Positions 20,415 to 35,106 of a stretch of 63,419 nt of DNA are shown here, one piece after another. Location: contig RHMC01000023.1 in NCBI GenBank assembly GCA_003719395.1, positions 1 through 63,419 on the forward strand, in the 5' to 3' direction. The first letter of the stretch is position 1. The number at the start of each line of letters is the position of its first letter. The notes under the pieces were generated by a model. It was not told where the DNA came from and made no database searches. It worked only from the letters and a program-made list of their open reading frames with translations. The DNA is from Streptomyces altiplanensis. Its GTDB lineage: Bacteria > Actinomycetota > Actinomycetes > Streptomycetales > Streptomycetaceae. Both the position numbers and the translations under genes were made by a program.

Positions 20415-20963
20415 TTAACGCGCCTCGCGCCACTCCCCCGCCAGTACCGACCAGATCTCCGCGTCGTGCCGTACCCCCTGGTGGGGGGAGCTTTCGCGCA
20501 GTACGGCGTCCCGTGTCATCCCCAGCCGCTTCGCGACATTGACGCTCGCGGTGTTCGCGGAGGACACCCTCCACTCGACGCGGTGCATTCCGCGCTCGTC
20601 CACCGCCCAGTCGATCAGCACCCGCGCGGCGCGCGTGACCAGGCCGCGGCCCACCGCGGACTCCTCCAGCCAGCAGCCCACCTCGCAGTTGCCCGACGCG
20701 GCGTCGAAGATCCGGAAGAGGACCCCGCCGACGAGCGTGCCTTCGAGCCAGATGCCGTAGATCCGGCCGGTGTCGGCGGCCTGCTTGTCGGCGTACGACT
20801 GGAGGAAGGCCCGCGCCGAATCGAGGTCCGTGGCGGCCGACGCCAGCCCGATGTACCGGCCGATGTACTCGCGCCCACGGTCCATGTGGGCCAGGTACTC
20901 CTCGGCCCGCCACGGTTCCAGGGGACGCAGTTCGGCATCGTCACCCAGCGGTATCGCGAACAT
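20415..20963 (-). CDS. GNAT-family N-acetyltransferase (RimJ/RimL type)
   Basis: Acetyl-CoA-dependent N-acetyltransferase of 182 residues, cytoplasmic. ATG 20963 follows AAGGAG. The fold is typical of RimJ/RimL-like GNATs: LRPLEPWRAEEYL at the start, WLEGTLVGGVLFRIF in the middle strands, the acetyl-CoA loop EESAVGRGLVTRAARVLIDWA, and HRVEWRVSSANTASVNVAKRLGM near the end. The substrate cannot be told from sequence; family members acetylate ribosomal protein N-termini or small amines. No break. Confidence 0.9.
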   Translation of the reverse strand: MFAIPLGDDAELRPLEPWRAEEYLAHMDRGREYIGRYIGLASAATDLDSARAFLQSYADKQAADTGRIYGIWLEGTLVGGVLFRIFDAASGNCEVGCWLEESAVGRGLVTRAARVLIDWAVDERGMHRVEWRVSSANTASVNVAKRLGMTRDAVLRESSPHQGVRHDAEIWSVLAGEWREAR

Positions 20964-20978
20964 CCTGCTCCTTGCCGG

Positions 20979-23242
20979 CTAGGGCACGAGCTGCTGGGAG
21001 TCCTCCGACTCGCCCGTGCGCTGTGCGTCGATCTTTTCATGCGCGGCACCGCGCTCGGGGGGTTCGATGCTGATACGCGGCAGCCACCGGTCGAGCCGGC
21101 GCGGCAGCCACCAGTTGGCGCCGCCCAGCATGTGCATCAGAGCGGGAACCAGGAGCGTACGGAGAACGAACGCGTCCAGGGCGACCGCCGCCGCCAGCGC
21201 GATGCCGAACATCGCGATCACGCGGTCGCCGCTGAGCACGAAGGCCAGGAAGACCGAAATCATGATCACGGCAGCGGAGTTGATCACACGGCTGGTCTCG
21301 GCGAGGCCGACGCGCACCGCCCGCCGGTTGTCACCGGTCTCCAGCCACTCCTCGTACATCCGGCTGACCAGGAAGACCTGGTAGTCCATCGAGAGCCCGA
21401 AGAGCACCGACACCATGATCACTGGCAGGAACGGCTCGATCGGTCCCGCGCTGCCGAGGCCGAGCAGCTCGCTCCCCCAGCCCCACTGGAAGACGGCCAC
21501 GACGACTCCGAAGGAGGAGGCGACGGCGAGCACGTTCATCAGCGCGGCCTTGAGCGGGATGCCGATGCTGCGGAAGGCGAGCAGCAGCAGGACGCAGCCG
21601 AGCGCGATCACGACGCCGACGAAGAGCGGCAGCTTGCCGACGATGACCTCGGCGAAGTCGTCGTAGCTCGCGGTCACCCCGCCGACGTACACGTCGAGCG
21701 ACGTGCCCTGCTGGGCCTGGGGCAGGACGCTGTCGCGCAGCCGGTCGACGAGTTCGCTGGTGTCCTGCGACTGCGGCGAGGACTGCGGTACGACGGTGAG
21801 GGCCGCCGTGTCGCCGCTGCCGTTGTACGTGACCGGGCTGACGGACGCGACGCCTTCGGTGGCGCGTACGGTGCCTTCCAGGGCGTCCATGGCGGCGCGG
21901 TCGGCGGCGCCGTCGACTTCGGTGACGAGCGTCAGCGGACCGTTGCTGCCGGGGCCGAAGCCTTCGGCGAGCAGGTCGTACGCCGCGCGGGTCGTCGTGG
22001 ACGCCGGGTTGTTGCCCTGGTCGGACGTGCCCAGGTGGAGCGAGAGCGTCGGCAGCGCGAGGACCAGCATGACGACCGCGGCGACGAGCGCCCAGCAGCT
22101 TGGGCCGGCGCTCGACGAAGGCGGACCAGCGGGCGGCGAAGCCGGTGGGAAGTTCGGGCTGCGGGCCGTGCTCGGCGAGCTGCCTGCGCTCGCGGCGGCT
22201 GAGCGCCCTCGTGCCGATGAGGGAGAGCAGGGCGGGCAGCAGGGTCACCGAGGCGGCGACGGTGAGGACGACGGTGAGCGAGGGCGGCGATCGCGACGCC
22301 GTTGAGGAAGGACAGCCGCAATATCAGCATGCCGAGGAGGGCGATGCAGACGGTGGCGCCCGCGAAGACGACCGCGCGGCCGGTCGTGGCGACCGCGTTC
22401 ACCGCCGCCTCGGTGACGGACAGGCCGCGGCGCAGTCCCCTGCGGTGCCGGGTGACGATGAACAGGGCGTAGTCGATGCCGACGCCGAGCCCGACCAGCA
22501 TGCCGAGCATCGGCGCGAAGTCGGCGACCGTCATGACGTGGCCGAGCAGCACTATGCCCGCGTACGCGGTGCCGACGCTGACCAGGGCGGTGGCGATGGG
22601 CAGCAGGCTGGCGGCGAGCGAACCGAACGCGACGAAGAGGACGACGGCCGCGACCACGACCCCGACGATCTCGCTGACGTGCCCGGTCGATGCCTCGGTG
22701 AGGGCGACGGCACTGCCGCCGAGCTCCACCTGGAGTTCGGCGGTCTCCGCGTCCTTGGCGGTGTCCACGACGGCCTTGGCCTGCCGCTCGAGAGCGTCGT
22801 CGGCCTGCGCGTCGAAGGTGACGGTGGCGTAGGCGGTGTGCCCGTCGGCGCTGGTCTGGCCCGCGCCCTCGCGCTCGTACGGGCTGATGACGGTCGCGAC
22901 GCCGGGGAGGTCCTCGACGGCGTCGAGCATCCGCGTCATCGACTGCTCGACTCCGGCGGCCTGGACGGTGGTGCGGCCCGCGGTGTGCCAGACGACGGTG
23001 TTGCCGTCACCTCCCCCGCCGTCGAATCCGGCGTCGAGGAGAGCGGTGGCACGGCCCGACGGGGTGCCCGGCACCTCGTAGTCGTTGGTGTACGCCGAAC
23101 CGGCGATGCCTGCGGCTCCGGCCACTGTGCCGAGCGCGAGCAGCCACAGCAGGACTGTGGCGAAACGGTGCCTGACGCACCACCGTGCGATTGCTGCCAA
23201 CGGACTGGCTCCCTGGGGTTCGTGGCTCTTCACAGGGAACAA
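20979..23242 (-). CDS. MMPL/RND-family transporter, two frame breaks
   Basis: Inner-membrane exporter of the MmpL family, likely moving lipids or hydrophobic compounds by proton motive force. It has two halves, each a large extracytoplasmic loop followed by a block of membrane helices. The first half has ASLLPIATALVSVGTAYAGI and the signature GLGVGIDYALFIVTRHRRGL; the second has FLPVIMVSVLFGLSMDYQVFLVSRMYEEW and ILFVF-type helices. Extra bases near 22280 and 22090 split it into three frames; the central piece is LTVVLTVAASVTLLPALL through ERRPKLLG. The start is TTG 23242 or GTG 23233; neither has a strong ribosome site. Restored length is about 753 residues. Confidence 0.88.
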
Positions 23243-23395
23243 CAGCCCGCAAAGACCTCATGACCTACGCTCAGCCACTCTGACACCTAAAACTGATCAA
23301 TTGTCCCTTTCGTGTGCTTACTCACACGTGCTTGCCGGCACGCCGGCGCGGGAGGCCGGGCCGCGGCCCCGGGCTCCCGCGCACCACCCGGCGCT

Positions 23396-25496
23396 TCAGC
23401 CCGAAACGCTCGCGCGCCCGTTCTCGATGTGCCCCATGAGGCGCCTGCGGAAAGCGTCGTCACCCGTAACGGTGATGTCCAGGTCGTACCAGCCGTGCGC
23501 GTCGGCGGCCGAGTGCACCACGGTGCGGCTGCGGCCCGGCTTCACCGTGACCTCACGGGGACGCCTCTCGTCGAGGTCGGCCTCGTCGGCGTACGCGAGC
23601 GTCCGCACGGTGAAGGTCAGCGGCTCCCCGCCCCGGTTGACGAGGGTGAGATGCAGGTCACGGTCGCGTGCGTCGAGGTACGAGGAGACCTCGGCGGCGC
23701 CCGCCTCCGTACCGGCGAACTCGCGGCGGAAGCCGTTCGGCCCGGTGATCGTGAAGCGGTAGGCGTCCTTGGTGAGGGGCACGTCCCACTGCGCCGTGCC
23801 CCTCACGTCCCGGTGCTGCGGAACGGCGAACTCACCGGCGTACGGGTAGAGGGCGAAGTGCGCGCTCGCGCGCCCCGTGTTGCTGAGCGTGACCTTGAAG
23901 ACGCCGTCCCCGGCCTTGCCGTGGGCGTCCGGCTGGTACGGCAGCGGGCGCGCGGGGCGCGTCCCCTCCTCCTGCACGGGCATGTGCTGCTCCAGCGGGG
24001 GCACGGGCCGCCAGCGCCCCGTGAACGGCGGAATCGCTCCCGGACGCTCCACCTCGGGCTGCCGGCGTCCGCGCTTGAAGTCGAACGCGGAGGTCAGGTC
24101 GCCGGTGACGGTCCGGCGCCAGGGCGTGATGTTGGGCTCCGCGACGCCCGTCCACCGTTCCAGGAAGCGGATCACGGAGGTGTGGTCGAAGACCTCGGAG
24201 CAGACGTACCCGCCGACGGTCCACGGCGAGACCACCAGCATCGGGACCCGGATGCCGAGCCCGGTCGGGCGGCCCTGCCACCGCTCGTCGGTGTTGTCCG
24301 CGGGCGGGACGGGCGGCGGGACGTGATCGAAGAAGCCGTCGTTCTCGTCGTAGTTGATCAGTACGACGGTGTGCCGCCAGACGTCCGGGTGCGAGGCGAG
24401 CGCGTCCAGCACCTTGTAGACGAGCGAGGCGCTGGCGACCGGCGACGAGGAGCCGGGGTGCTCGGAGTCGACCGCCGAGGGCACCAGGTACGACACCTCG
24501 GGCAGCCTGCCCGCCGCCACGTCGGCCCGGAAGTGATCGGCGAGCCCGCCCGTCTCGACGCGCCGCAGTCCGCGCTCGAAGAGCGAGCGCTCCTCGCCGC
24601 TCAGCGTGGCCACGCCCTCGTCCAGGGCGGCGAGCAGCCGCTCGCGCTCGGCGGCGTCGTCCGTGTCGCGGACCTTGGCGTAGAAGGCCTCCATGTAGGT
24701 GAAGCCGCCGGGGGCCTTCGCGAGCGCCTTGCGGGCGATCTTCTTGAAGGTCGTGAAGAACTCGATGTTGTTGTCGGTGAAGTTCTCCCACTCCGTGTAC
24801 GTCTTCCAGCTGCGGCCCGCCTTCTCCAGCCGCTCCGCGTACGTCGGCCACGGGTAGCCGGGGTGGCTGCCCTCGGCGTACGCCGCGTTGGTGACGGCCC
24901 GGCTGCCGTCGGCCTCGAAGCCGGTCCAGCCGCTCCACAGGTGGTTGCGGTTCGGGCTCGTGGACGTGTGGATCGACGAGTGGTAGGCGTCGCAGATGGT
25001 GAACGTGTCCGCGAGCTCGTAGTGCATCGGCAGGTCGCGGCGGTCGTAGTACGCCATGGTGGCGCCGGTCTTGGCCGACACCCAGCCGTCCATCCAGCCC
25101 TGGTTCCATGCCTTGGCGCCGCCGCCCCAGGAGTGGTCGAGGTCGCCTATGTACTGGAGGTCCTTCTTCTGCGCCTCGGCCGCGTCCCGTACCGGGAAGG
25201 GCAGGACGGTGCGCAGCGGCCCGGGCTGCTCGAAGACCGGCTTCCCCGACGGGAGCTCCACGGCGTTGCGGTCGCCGAAGCCCCGTACCCCGCGCAGGGT
25301 CCCGAAGTAGTGGTCGAAGGACCGGTTCTCCTGCATCAGGACGACACGTGCCGGACGGCGCTCAGCCCGCCGGACGGCGGCTCCGCGGCCAGCGCGGCCC
25401 GGAGCGACGGGGGCAGCACGGACCCCCCGGCGGCCTCGCCGAGCGCGCCGCCGCGCCGAGTGCGAACAGCCGTCGCCGTGAAATGTCAGTGGCCAA
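23396..25496 (-). CDS. secreted phospholipase C, phosphocholine type, two frame breaks at the N-terminus
   Basis: Hydrolyses phospholipid head groups outside the cell. The start TTG 25496 has GGGAGGA upstream. The N-terminus carries a twin-arginine signal, SRRRLFALGAAA, so Tat export is predicted. One base is missing near 25440 inside the signal peptide and one near 25352 (CACGTGTCGTC for CACGTGGTCGTC), after which the frame is open to the stop. Catalytic motifs of PF04185 are clear: LMQENRSFDHYFGTLRGVRGF, STSPNRNHLWSGW and NYDENDGFFDHVPPP. The C-terminal third holds two DUF756 domains typical of bacterial PLC. Restored length is about 700 residues, normal for the family. Confidence 0.9.
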
Positions 25497-25627
25497 TTGA
25501 TCCTCCCGAGTCAGGTGTGACGGCGGGGACGCTAATCACCTTCCGTGGCGGAAGGAAGGCCTGCGGACGGCGCACCGGTGAACGTCCTCGGCGCCCGGCC
25601 GCGCCACCGGCCGGACGCAGGCACGCG

Positions 25628-25669
25628 GAAGGGGCGGCGCGCCGGTCCTCACCGGTGCGCCGCCCCTTC
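25628..25669 (-). terminator. strong hairpin terminator downstream of gatB
   Basis: GAAGGGGCGGCGC (25628-25640) pairs perfectly with GCGCCGCCCCTTC (25657-25669), and inner CCGGT/ACCGG pairs close a CCTC loop. It begins 25 bp past the gatB stop and ends the gatCAB transcript. The remaining sequence up to the phospholipase start (25670-25693 and 25497-25627) holds no gene. Confidence 0.85.
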
Positions 25670-25693
25670 TCACCTGCGTACGGGCCAGGAGCG

Positions 25694-27205
25694 TCAGCCC
25701 TCGACGCCCAGCTTCTCCAAGATCAGCTCGCGCACGCGCGCCGCGTCCGCCTGGCCGCGGGTGGCCTTCATGACCGCGCCGACCAGGGCGCGGCCGCGGC
25801 GACCTTGCCGCTGCGGATCTTGTCCGCGATGCCGGCGTTGGCGGCGATGGCCTCGTCGACGGCCGTGGACAGCGCGCCCTCGTCCGAGACGACCTTCAGG
25901 CCGCGCTTCTCGACGACGTCGTCCGGGCCGCCCTCGCCCGCGAGGACGCCCTCGATGACCTGGCGGGCCAGCTTGTCGTTGAGCGAGCCCTCCTTCACCA
26001 GGGCGGTGACACGGGCGACCTGCTCGGGCGTGATCGGCAGCGACGCGAGGTCGCGGCCCGACTCGTTGGCGCTGCGGGCCAGCTCGCCCATCCACCACTT
26101 GCGCGCCGAAGCGGCGTCCTCCGCGCCGGCCTCGATCGTGGCGACGATCGGGTCGATGGCGCCGGCGTTCAGGATCGACTGCATGTCGTGCTCGCTGACG
26201 ACCCCACTCCTCGCGGAGGCGGTTGCGGCGTACCCGCGGCAGCTCGGGCAGCCCCTTGCGGAGCTCCTCGACCCACTCGCGGGAGGGGGCCACGGGGACC
26301 AGGTCGGGCTCCGGGAAGTACCGGTAGTCCTCGGCGTTGTCCTTGATGCGGCCGGCCGTGGTGGAGCCGTCCTCCTCGTGGAAGTGCCGGGTCTCCTGGA
26401 CGATCGTGCCACCGGAGGAGAGCACCGCGGCGTGCCGCTGGATCTCGAAGCGGGCCGCGCGCTCCACCGAGCGCAGGGAGTTGACGTTCTTCGTCTCGGA
26501 GCGCGTGCCGAACTCCTCGCGGCCGTGCGGCCGCAGCGAGAGGTTCACGTCGCAGCGCATCTGGCCCTGCTCCATGCGCGCCTCGGAGACGCCGAGCGCC
26601 TTGATGAGCTCGCGGAGTTCGGCGACGTACGCCTTCGCGACCTCGGGGGCCCGCTCGCCCGCGCCCTCGATCGGCTTGGTGACGATCTCGATGAGCGGGA
26701 TGCCGGCCCGGTTGTAGTCCAGCAGGGAGTGGGACGCGCCGTGGATACGGCCCGTCGCGCCGCCGACGTGCAGCGACTTGCCGGTGTCCTCCTCCATGTG
26801 GGCGCGCTCGATCTGCACCCGGAAGACCTCGCCGTCCTCCAGCTGGACGTCCAGGTAGCCGTTGAAGGCGATCGGCTCGTCGTACTGGGAGGTCTGGAAG
26901 TTCTTCGGCATGTCCGGATAGAAGTAGTTCTTCCGGGCGAAGCGGCACCACTCGGCGATCTCGCAGTTGAGCGCGAGGCCGATCTTGACGGCCGACTCGA
27001 CGCCGATCGCGTTGACGACCGGGAGCGAGCCGGGCAGACCCAGGCAGGTGGGGCAGGTCTGCGAGTTGGCGTCCGCGCCCAGCTCCGTGGAGCAGCCGCA
27101 GAACATCTTCGTCTTTGTGCCGAGCTCGACATGGACCTCCAGGCCCATGACGGGGTCGTAGGTCGCGAGGGCGTCCTCGTACGACACCAGTTCAGTGACG
27201 GTCAC
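25694..27205 (-). CDS. gatB: Asp-tRNA(Asn)/Glu-tRNA(Gln) amidotransferase subunit B, two compensating frame breaks
   Basis: tRNA-binding kinase subunit of GatCAB, which makes Gln-tRNA(Gln) in organisms lacking glutaminyl-tRNA synthetase. The start is GTG-class codon 27205 ([28 protein letters not shown]). The GatB signature MGLEVHVEL and the zinc-binding Cys cluster [20 protein letters not shown] are present, followed by the catalytic GatB domain and the C-terminal YqeY-like domain. An extra G near 26207 (TGGGGTCG for TGGGTCG) puts [14 protein letters not shown] onward out of frame; a missing base near 25790 restores it before [12 protein letters not shown]. Restored length is about 503 residues, normal. 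The gene should be functional given its essential role, so the breaks are probably read errors. Confidence 0.92.
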   Translation of the reverse strand: MTVTELVSYEDALATYDPVMGLEVHVELGTKTKMFCGCSTELGADANSQTCPTCLGLPGSLPVVNAIGVESAVKIGLALNCEIAEWCRFARKNYFYPDMPKNFQTSQYDEPIAFNGYLDVQLEDGEVFRVQIERAHMEEDTGKSLHVGGATGRIHGASHSLLDYNRAGIPLIEIVTKPIEGAGERAPEVAKAYVAELRELIKALGVSEARMEQGQMRCDVNLSLRPHGREEFGTRSETKNVNSLRSVERAARFEIQRHAAVLSSGGTIVQETRHFHEEDGSTTAGRIKDNAEDYRYFPEPDLVPVAPSREWVEELRKGLPELPRVRRNRLREEWGRQRARHAVDPERRRHRPDRRHDRGRRGGRRFGAQVVDGRAGPQRQRVGPRPRVAADHARAGRPCHRPGEGGLAQRQAGPPGHRGRPRGRGRPGRRRREARPEGRLGRGRAVHGRRRGHRRQRRHRGQDPQRQGRRGRALVGAVMKATRGQADAARVRELILEKLGVEG

Positions 27206-27221
27206 GGTGAAACTTTCCCTC

Positions 27222-27461
27222 TCAGCCCAGCAGAACGTCGTCGTCGCCGAGGCGCTTCAGCTCGCGGTAGAGCAGAGCGACACCGGTGGCGATGGCGGCA
27301 GCGGAGAAAACGGCGTCGACGAGCCGGAGCGTGTCGTTCTCGAAGCGGGCCTGCTTGGCCTGCTTGAGCACTCCGAGCGCGCCGAAGGCCGTCGTGCCGA
27401 TCGACAGATACAAACCGGTCTTGGACTTCTTGAAGCCCTTGGCCTTGGTCATTGCACTCAC
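27222..27461 (-). CDS. small membrane-associated protein encoded between gatA and gatB
   Basis: Unknown function. The likely start is GTG 27461 ([20 protein letters not shown]), with GGAGG ten bases upstream; ATG 27452 is an alternative with a poor site. The protein has about 79 residues with a basic N-terminus, then one or two short hydrophobic stretches ([33 protein letters not shown]) and a polar end [11 protein letters not shown]. Its GTG overlaps the gatA stop by four bases (GTGA), so it is translationally coupled and sits inside the gatCAB operon. I believe small proteins at this position occur in other Streptomyces, but none is assigned a role. Confidence 0.75.
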   Translation of the reverse strand: MSAMTKAKGFKKSKTGLYLSIGTTAFGALGVLKQAKQARFENDTLRLVDAVFSAAAIATGVALLYRELKRLGDDDVLLG

Positions 27462-28961
27462 AGCGACGGTGCCTCCTCGAGCAGCGGGTGGCCCCACTTT
27501 TCCACGAAGGCCGCCTCAACGGCGGCGCCGACCTTGTAGAGACGGTCGTCCTTCATGGCCGGGGCGATGATCTGCAGACCGACCGGCATGCCGTCCTCGG
27601 GCGCGAGGCCGCAGGGCAGCGACATGGCGGCGTTGCCGGCCAGGTTGGTCGGGATCGTGCACAGGTCCGCGAGGTACATCGCCATCGGGTCGTCGGCGCG
27701 CTCGCCGATCGGGAAGGCGGTGGTGGGCGTGGTCGGCGAGACGATCACGTCGACCTTCTCGAAGGCCTTCTCGAAGTCCTGCGTGATGAGCGTGCGGACC
27801 TTCTGGGCGGATCCGTAGTACGCGTCGTAGTAGCCGGAGCTGAGCGCGTACGTACCGAGGATGATCCGGCGCTTGACCTCGTCGCCGAAGCCGGCCTCAC
27901 GGGTGAGGGCGGTGACCTCCTCGGCGGACTTCGTGCCGTCGTCGCCGACCCGCAGGCCGTAGCGCATGGCGTCGAAGCGGGCCAGGTTGGAGGACGCCTC
28001 GGAGGGGGCGATGAGGTAGTACGCGGAGAGGGCGAGGTCGAAGGACGGGCAGTCCAGCTCCACGATCTCGGCGCCGAGCCCGCGCATCAGCTCGACGGAC
28101 TCGTCGAAGCGCTGGAGGACACCGGCCTGGTAGCCCTCGCCGCGGAACTGCTTGACGACGCCGATGCGCAGGCCGGCGACGGAGCCGCTCCGGGCGGCCT
28201 CGACGACCGGCGGGACCGGGGCGTCGATGGAGGTCGAGTCGAGCGGGTCGTGCCCGGCGATGACCTCGTGCAGGAGCGCCGCGGTCCAGGACCGTACGGG
28301 CGCAGGGGCCGCCCTGGTCGAGGGAGGACGAGAACGCGACCATGCCGTAGCGGGAGACGCCGCCGTACGTCGGCTTGACGCCGACGGTGCCGGTGACGGC
28401 CGCGGGCTGGCGGATGGAGCCGCCGGTGTCCGTGCCGATGGCCAGCGGCGCCTCGTACGACGCGAGGGCGGCGGCGGAGCCGCCTCCGGAGCCGCCGGGG
28501 ATCTTGGTGAGGTCCCAGGGATTGCCGGTCGGGCCGTACGCGCTGTTCTCGGTGGAGGACCCCATGGCGAACTCGTCCATGTTGGTCTTGCCGAGGATGA
28601 CGACGCCGGCCGCCTTGAGCTTCCTGGTCAGCGTGGCGTCGTACGGCGGGATCCAGCCTTCGAGGATCTTCGAACCGACCGTGGTCGGAACGCCCTCGGT
28701 GGTGAAGATGTCCTTGAGCGCGAGCGGCACGCCGGCCAGCGGGCCGAGCTTCTCGCCGTTCTCCCGCTTCGCGTCGACGGCGCGCGCCTGGGCCAGGGCC
28801 CCCTCGCGGTCGACGTGCAGGAAGGCGTTCACCTTCTCGTCGACGGCGTCGATACGGGCCAGGTGGGCCTCGGTCACCTCGACGGCCGTGAGCTCGCCCG
28901 AAGCGATCTTCGAGGCGGTCTCGGCTGCGGTGAGCTTGATGATGTGCGTGTGGTCCGTCAT
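27458..28961 (-). CDS. gatA: Asp-tRNA(Asn)/Glu-tRNA(Gln) amidotransferase subunit A, one frame break
   Basis: Amidase subunit of GatCAB; it releases ammonia from glutamine. ATG 28961 opens [22 protein letters not shown]. The amidase-signature catalytic Lys lies in VPLALKDIF, the Ser-rich loop is [14 protein letters not shown], and the nucleophile segment is [15 protein letters not shown] near 28295 is extra (GACCGCGGCG for GACGCGGCG), so CARTVLD continues as [15 protein letters not shown] in the next frame. Restored length is about 501 residues, normal. The start follows gatC by 6 bp, and the stop overlaps the next gene by 4 bp. An essential gene, so the break is probably a base-calling error. 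Confidence 0.93.
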
Positions 28962-28967
28962 GACTGT

Positions 28968-29264
28968 TTAGTCCTCCCCCAGGATCTGCGGCACCTTGAA
29001 ACGCTGCTGCTCCTGGGCGGGGGCACCGGAGAGGGCCTGCTCCGGGGTGAGCGACGGACGGACCTCGTCCGCGCGCATGACGTTGGTCAGCGGCAGCGGG
29101 TGGGAGGTCGGCGGTACGTCTTGGTCGGCGACCTCGGAGACGCGGGCGACCGCGCCGATGATGTCGTCGAGCTGACCGGCGAAGTGATCGAGCTCTTCGC
29201 CCTTCAGCTCCAGACGCGCCAGCCGTGCGAGGTGGGCGACCTCCTCGCGCGTGATGCCAGGCAT
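28968..29264 (-). CDS. gatC: Asp-tRNA(Asn)/Glu-tRNA(Gln) amidotransferase subunit C
   Basis: Small stabilising subunit that wraps around GatA and GatB. It has 98 residues, normal for the family, with [22 protein letters not shown] at the start, the central [14 protein letters not shown] segment (here [17 protein letters not shown]) and the ending [10 protein letters not shown]. It is the first gene of gatC-gatA-(small)-gatB and is preceded by a 175-bp gap to the GGDEF-EAL gene upstream, which presumably holds its promoter. Confidence 0.95.
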   Translation of the reverse strand: MPGITREEVAHLARLARLELKGEELDHFAGQLDDIIGAVARVSEVADQDVPPTSHPLPLTNVMRADEVRPSLTPEQALSGAPAQEQQRFKVPQILGED

Positions 29265-29439
29265 GCAGCGATCCTCAGGGGTGAGTGTGTGGGTTTTGGC
29301 CCAATCCTATGGGTCGCGGGCCCCTGCCCACGAAACGGATTCCCCGCGGATGCCGTGCGGGGCTCGCCCGGAGCCCGTACGGAGCCGTGCGGATGTCCCG
29401 CGCATGCCCCGCGGCCGCCCCGCGAGTGGCTCCGTGGGC

Positions 29440-31574
29440 CTACTGCACCGGCTGGCCGGACGGGGAGGGGGACGGGTGGTCCGCCTCTTCCAGGGCCGCC
29501 GCCGCGGCGATCCTGTCCAGGTCCACCTGCCGGTGCCAGCCCCGCTCGCCGCGCGCCAGCAGCCACGCCGTCGCCTCGTCCGGCGGCATCGCCGCCGCCA
29601 CCAGCCAGCCCTGCACCGCGTCGCAGCCCAGGTCCCGCAGCCGCTCCCACGTCTCGTCGTCCTCGACGCCCTCCGCCACCACCAGCAGGCCCAGCGAGTG
29701 CGCCAGGTCGACCGTGCAGCGGACGATCTCGGCGTCCTCGTTGTCGACCGCGAGCCGGGCCACGAACGACCGGTCGATCTTGAGCTCGCTCACCGGTAGC
29801 CGGCGGAGGTGGACCAGGGAGGAGTAGCCCGTACCGAAGTCGTCCAGGGACATCTTCACGCCGTGCCCGGTCAGCCCGGCCAGCGTGTCGGCCGCCCGCT
29901 GCGGATCCTCCAGCAGCACGTGCTCCGTTATCTCCAGCTGGAGGGAGCCGGCGGGGACACCGTGCCGGGCCAGCCGCGCCGCCACCGCGCCGGCGAACCC
30001 CGGCGTGTGCACGTCGCGCGGCGACACGTTCACCGCCACCGGGGTGTTCAGCCCCTGCTTCCGCCAGCGCGCGACCTGCGCGAGCGCGGTCTCCAGGACG
30101 TACTCCGTCAGGTGCGGCATCAGGCCCGACGACTCCGCGATGGCGATGAACTCGTCCGGGGGGACCCGCCCCCGCTCCGGGTGCACCCACCGGACCAGCG
30201 CTTCGAGGCCGGCCACCTGCCCGTCGAAGCGGACCTTCGGCTGGTAGTGGAGCTCGACCTCGCTCGCGTCCAGCGCGCGCCGCAGGTCGCCCAGCAGGCC
30301 GAGCCGGTCCGGTGTGTTGCTGTCGCGCTTGGACTCGTAGACCTCGACGCCCGTACGGTCCCGCTTGGCCTGGTACATCGCCACGTCGGCCCGGCGCAGC
30401 AGCCCTTCCGCGTCCAGTGCGTGGTCGGGGAAGACGGCGACACCCGCACTGGCCTCCAGAACGAGCGTCAGGCCGTCCAGATCGAGCGGCGAGGAGAGCT
30501 CGGCCACCAGGTGCCTGGCGACGCGCTGCGCACTGGTCGTCGAATCGGCGGTCGGGAGCAGGACCGCGAACTCGTCGCCGCCGAGCCGCGCGGCCTCCGC
30601 CCCGCGCGGCAGCGCCAGCCGCAGCCTGTCGGCTATCTGCAGCAGCAGCCGGTCGCCCGCCAGATGGCCGAGCGTGTCGTTGACCGCCCTGAAGCGGTCG
30701 AGGTCTATCAGGACGAGAGCGGTTCTGGTGCCGGTGTTCTCGGCCTCCTCCAGCGCGGGCCAGGTCCGCTCCAGCAGCCACTGCCGGTTGGGCAGCCCGG
30801 TCAGCGGGTCCCGCAACTGCTCCTCCGCCCTCGCCCTGGCTATCCACAGGGTGGAGTCCAGGGCGATCAGCGGTACGGCGAACAGCGGCAGCAGAACGGG
30901 CAGCGCCACCGCGATCACACAGATCAGCGGTGCGATGCCGAGCAGGGCGACGGCGACGAGCCCCTGCCGGTACAGGGCCGTCCGGGCGACCGACGGCAGC
31001 CGTCCGCTCCTCGGCGCCAGCGCGTACCAGAGCAGGACGCGCGTGAGGGCGAGATACGCCAGGGCGGCCAGGGCGACCTCCGGGACCGCCCCTAACCCCC
31101 ACTCCAGCGGATTCCAGGGCCTCTCGACGGTCGGTACGTCGCCGAACACGGCCAGCACGAGCGCCGCGGCGCCTATGCCCAGGATGTCCACCGCGCCGTG
31201 CAGCAGCCCCTGTCGCCAGCGGTGCCTGCGGGCCATGCCGACCAGCACCACCACGGCCAGGCTGACCAGACCGGCGGGCACCCAGCCGTACAGCAGCAGG
31301 ACGGCGAGGGTGAGCGCGGCGCCGGAACCCGTGCCGCCCCACCACCGGTCGCGGCCGAGGGCGACCAGGTGGCCGACGATGACTCCGGTGAGCAGCGCGA
31401 GGGACCAGCCCACGTCACCGTCGGGGAACAGCGCGCGGTCCCCCGTCACGGCGCCGAAGACCCCGGTGGCCAGGACGAGGGCGGCCAGTGTCACGACGCG
31501 ACGGGCAGCGCCCTCGGGGCGCCTGCCCACCGCCGCAGCCGTGAGGCCGGGTCGGCACTCTCGGTCGGTTTCAT
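29440..31574 (-). CDS. rmdB: RmdB-like membrane GGDEF-EAL c-di-GMP protein, probable frame break at N-terminus
   Basis: Membrane-bound c-di-GMP enzyme. About six membrane helices (for example LALLTGVIVGHLVALG, AVDILGIGAAALVLAVFG, LLPLFAVPLIAL) precede an intact GGDEF domain ([24 protein letters not shown]) and an intact EAL domain (GLEALVRWVHPE, EITEHVLLE, LDDFGTGYSSLVHL, LKIDRSFV, VVAEGVED). All EAL metal-binding signatures look complete, so phosphodiesterase activity is expected. Location between gatC and ligA matches RmdB of S. coelicolor, a reported phosphodiesterase affecting development. The continuous frame begins at GTG 31530, but that codon lacks a ribosome site. ATG 31574 (MKPTESADPASRLRRW) has GAGAGG upstream and joins it if one base is missing near 31515. 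Confidence 0.88.
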
Positions 31575-31877
31575 TGCGTCCCTCTCACAGCCGGCGGTGC
31601 CCGTGCCACGTGATGGCCCCGTTGTCATGCCACCACGACAAAAGCCCTTCCCCAAGCCCTCCCTGAGCCCTTCACGAGCAGGGAACACCTCATCGCAGCC
31701 GCGCACGACAGGCGCACGTCTCAACAGTAGGCCGCAGAAGGCTCTCGCGGGCAGCGGTCCACCGCTGTTGCCCGAATGCGACCCAGCCGCCCTTGTCCGT
31801 CTGCTATGCGCTGAACGGGTGATCCCGGCTGCGGTTCTTCCCCCTCTCACCGGCCCTTTCCCCGCCCGGCGCCGCGC
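31575..31877. other. intergenic region between ligA and the RmdB-like gene; no gene seen
   Basis: In these 303 bp I see no supported coding frame, RNA or strong hairpin. It lies past the ligA stop and upstream of the RmdB-like start, so it should contain the RmdB promoter; no clear -10/-35 pair stands out. Confidence 0.5.
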
Positions 31878-35102
<3,225 letters not shown>

Positions 35103-35106
<4 letters not shown>

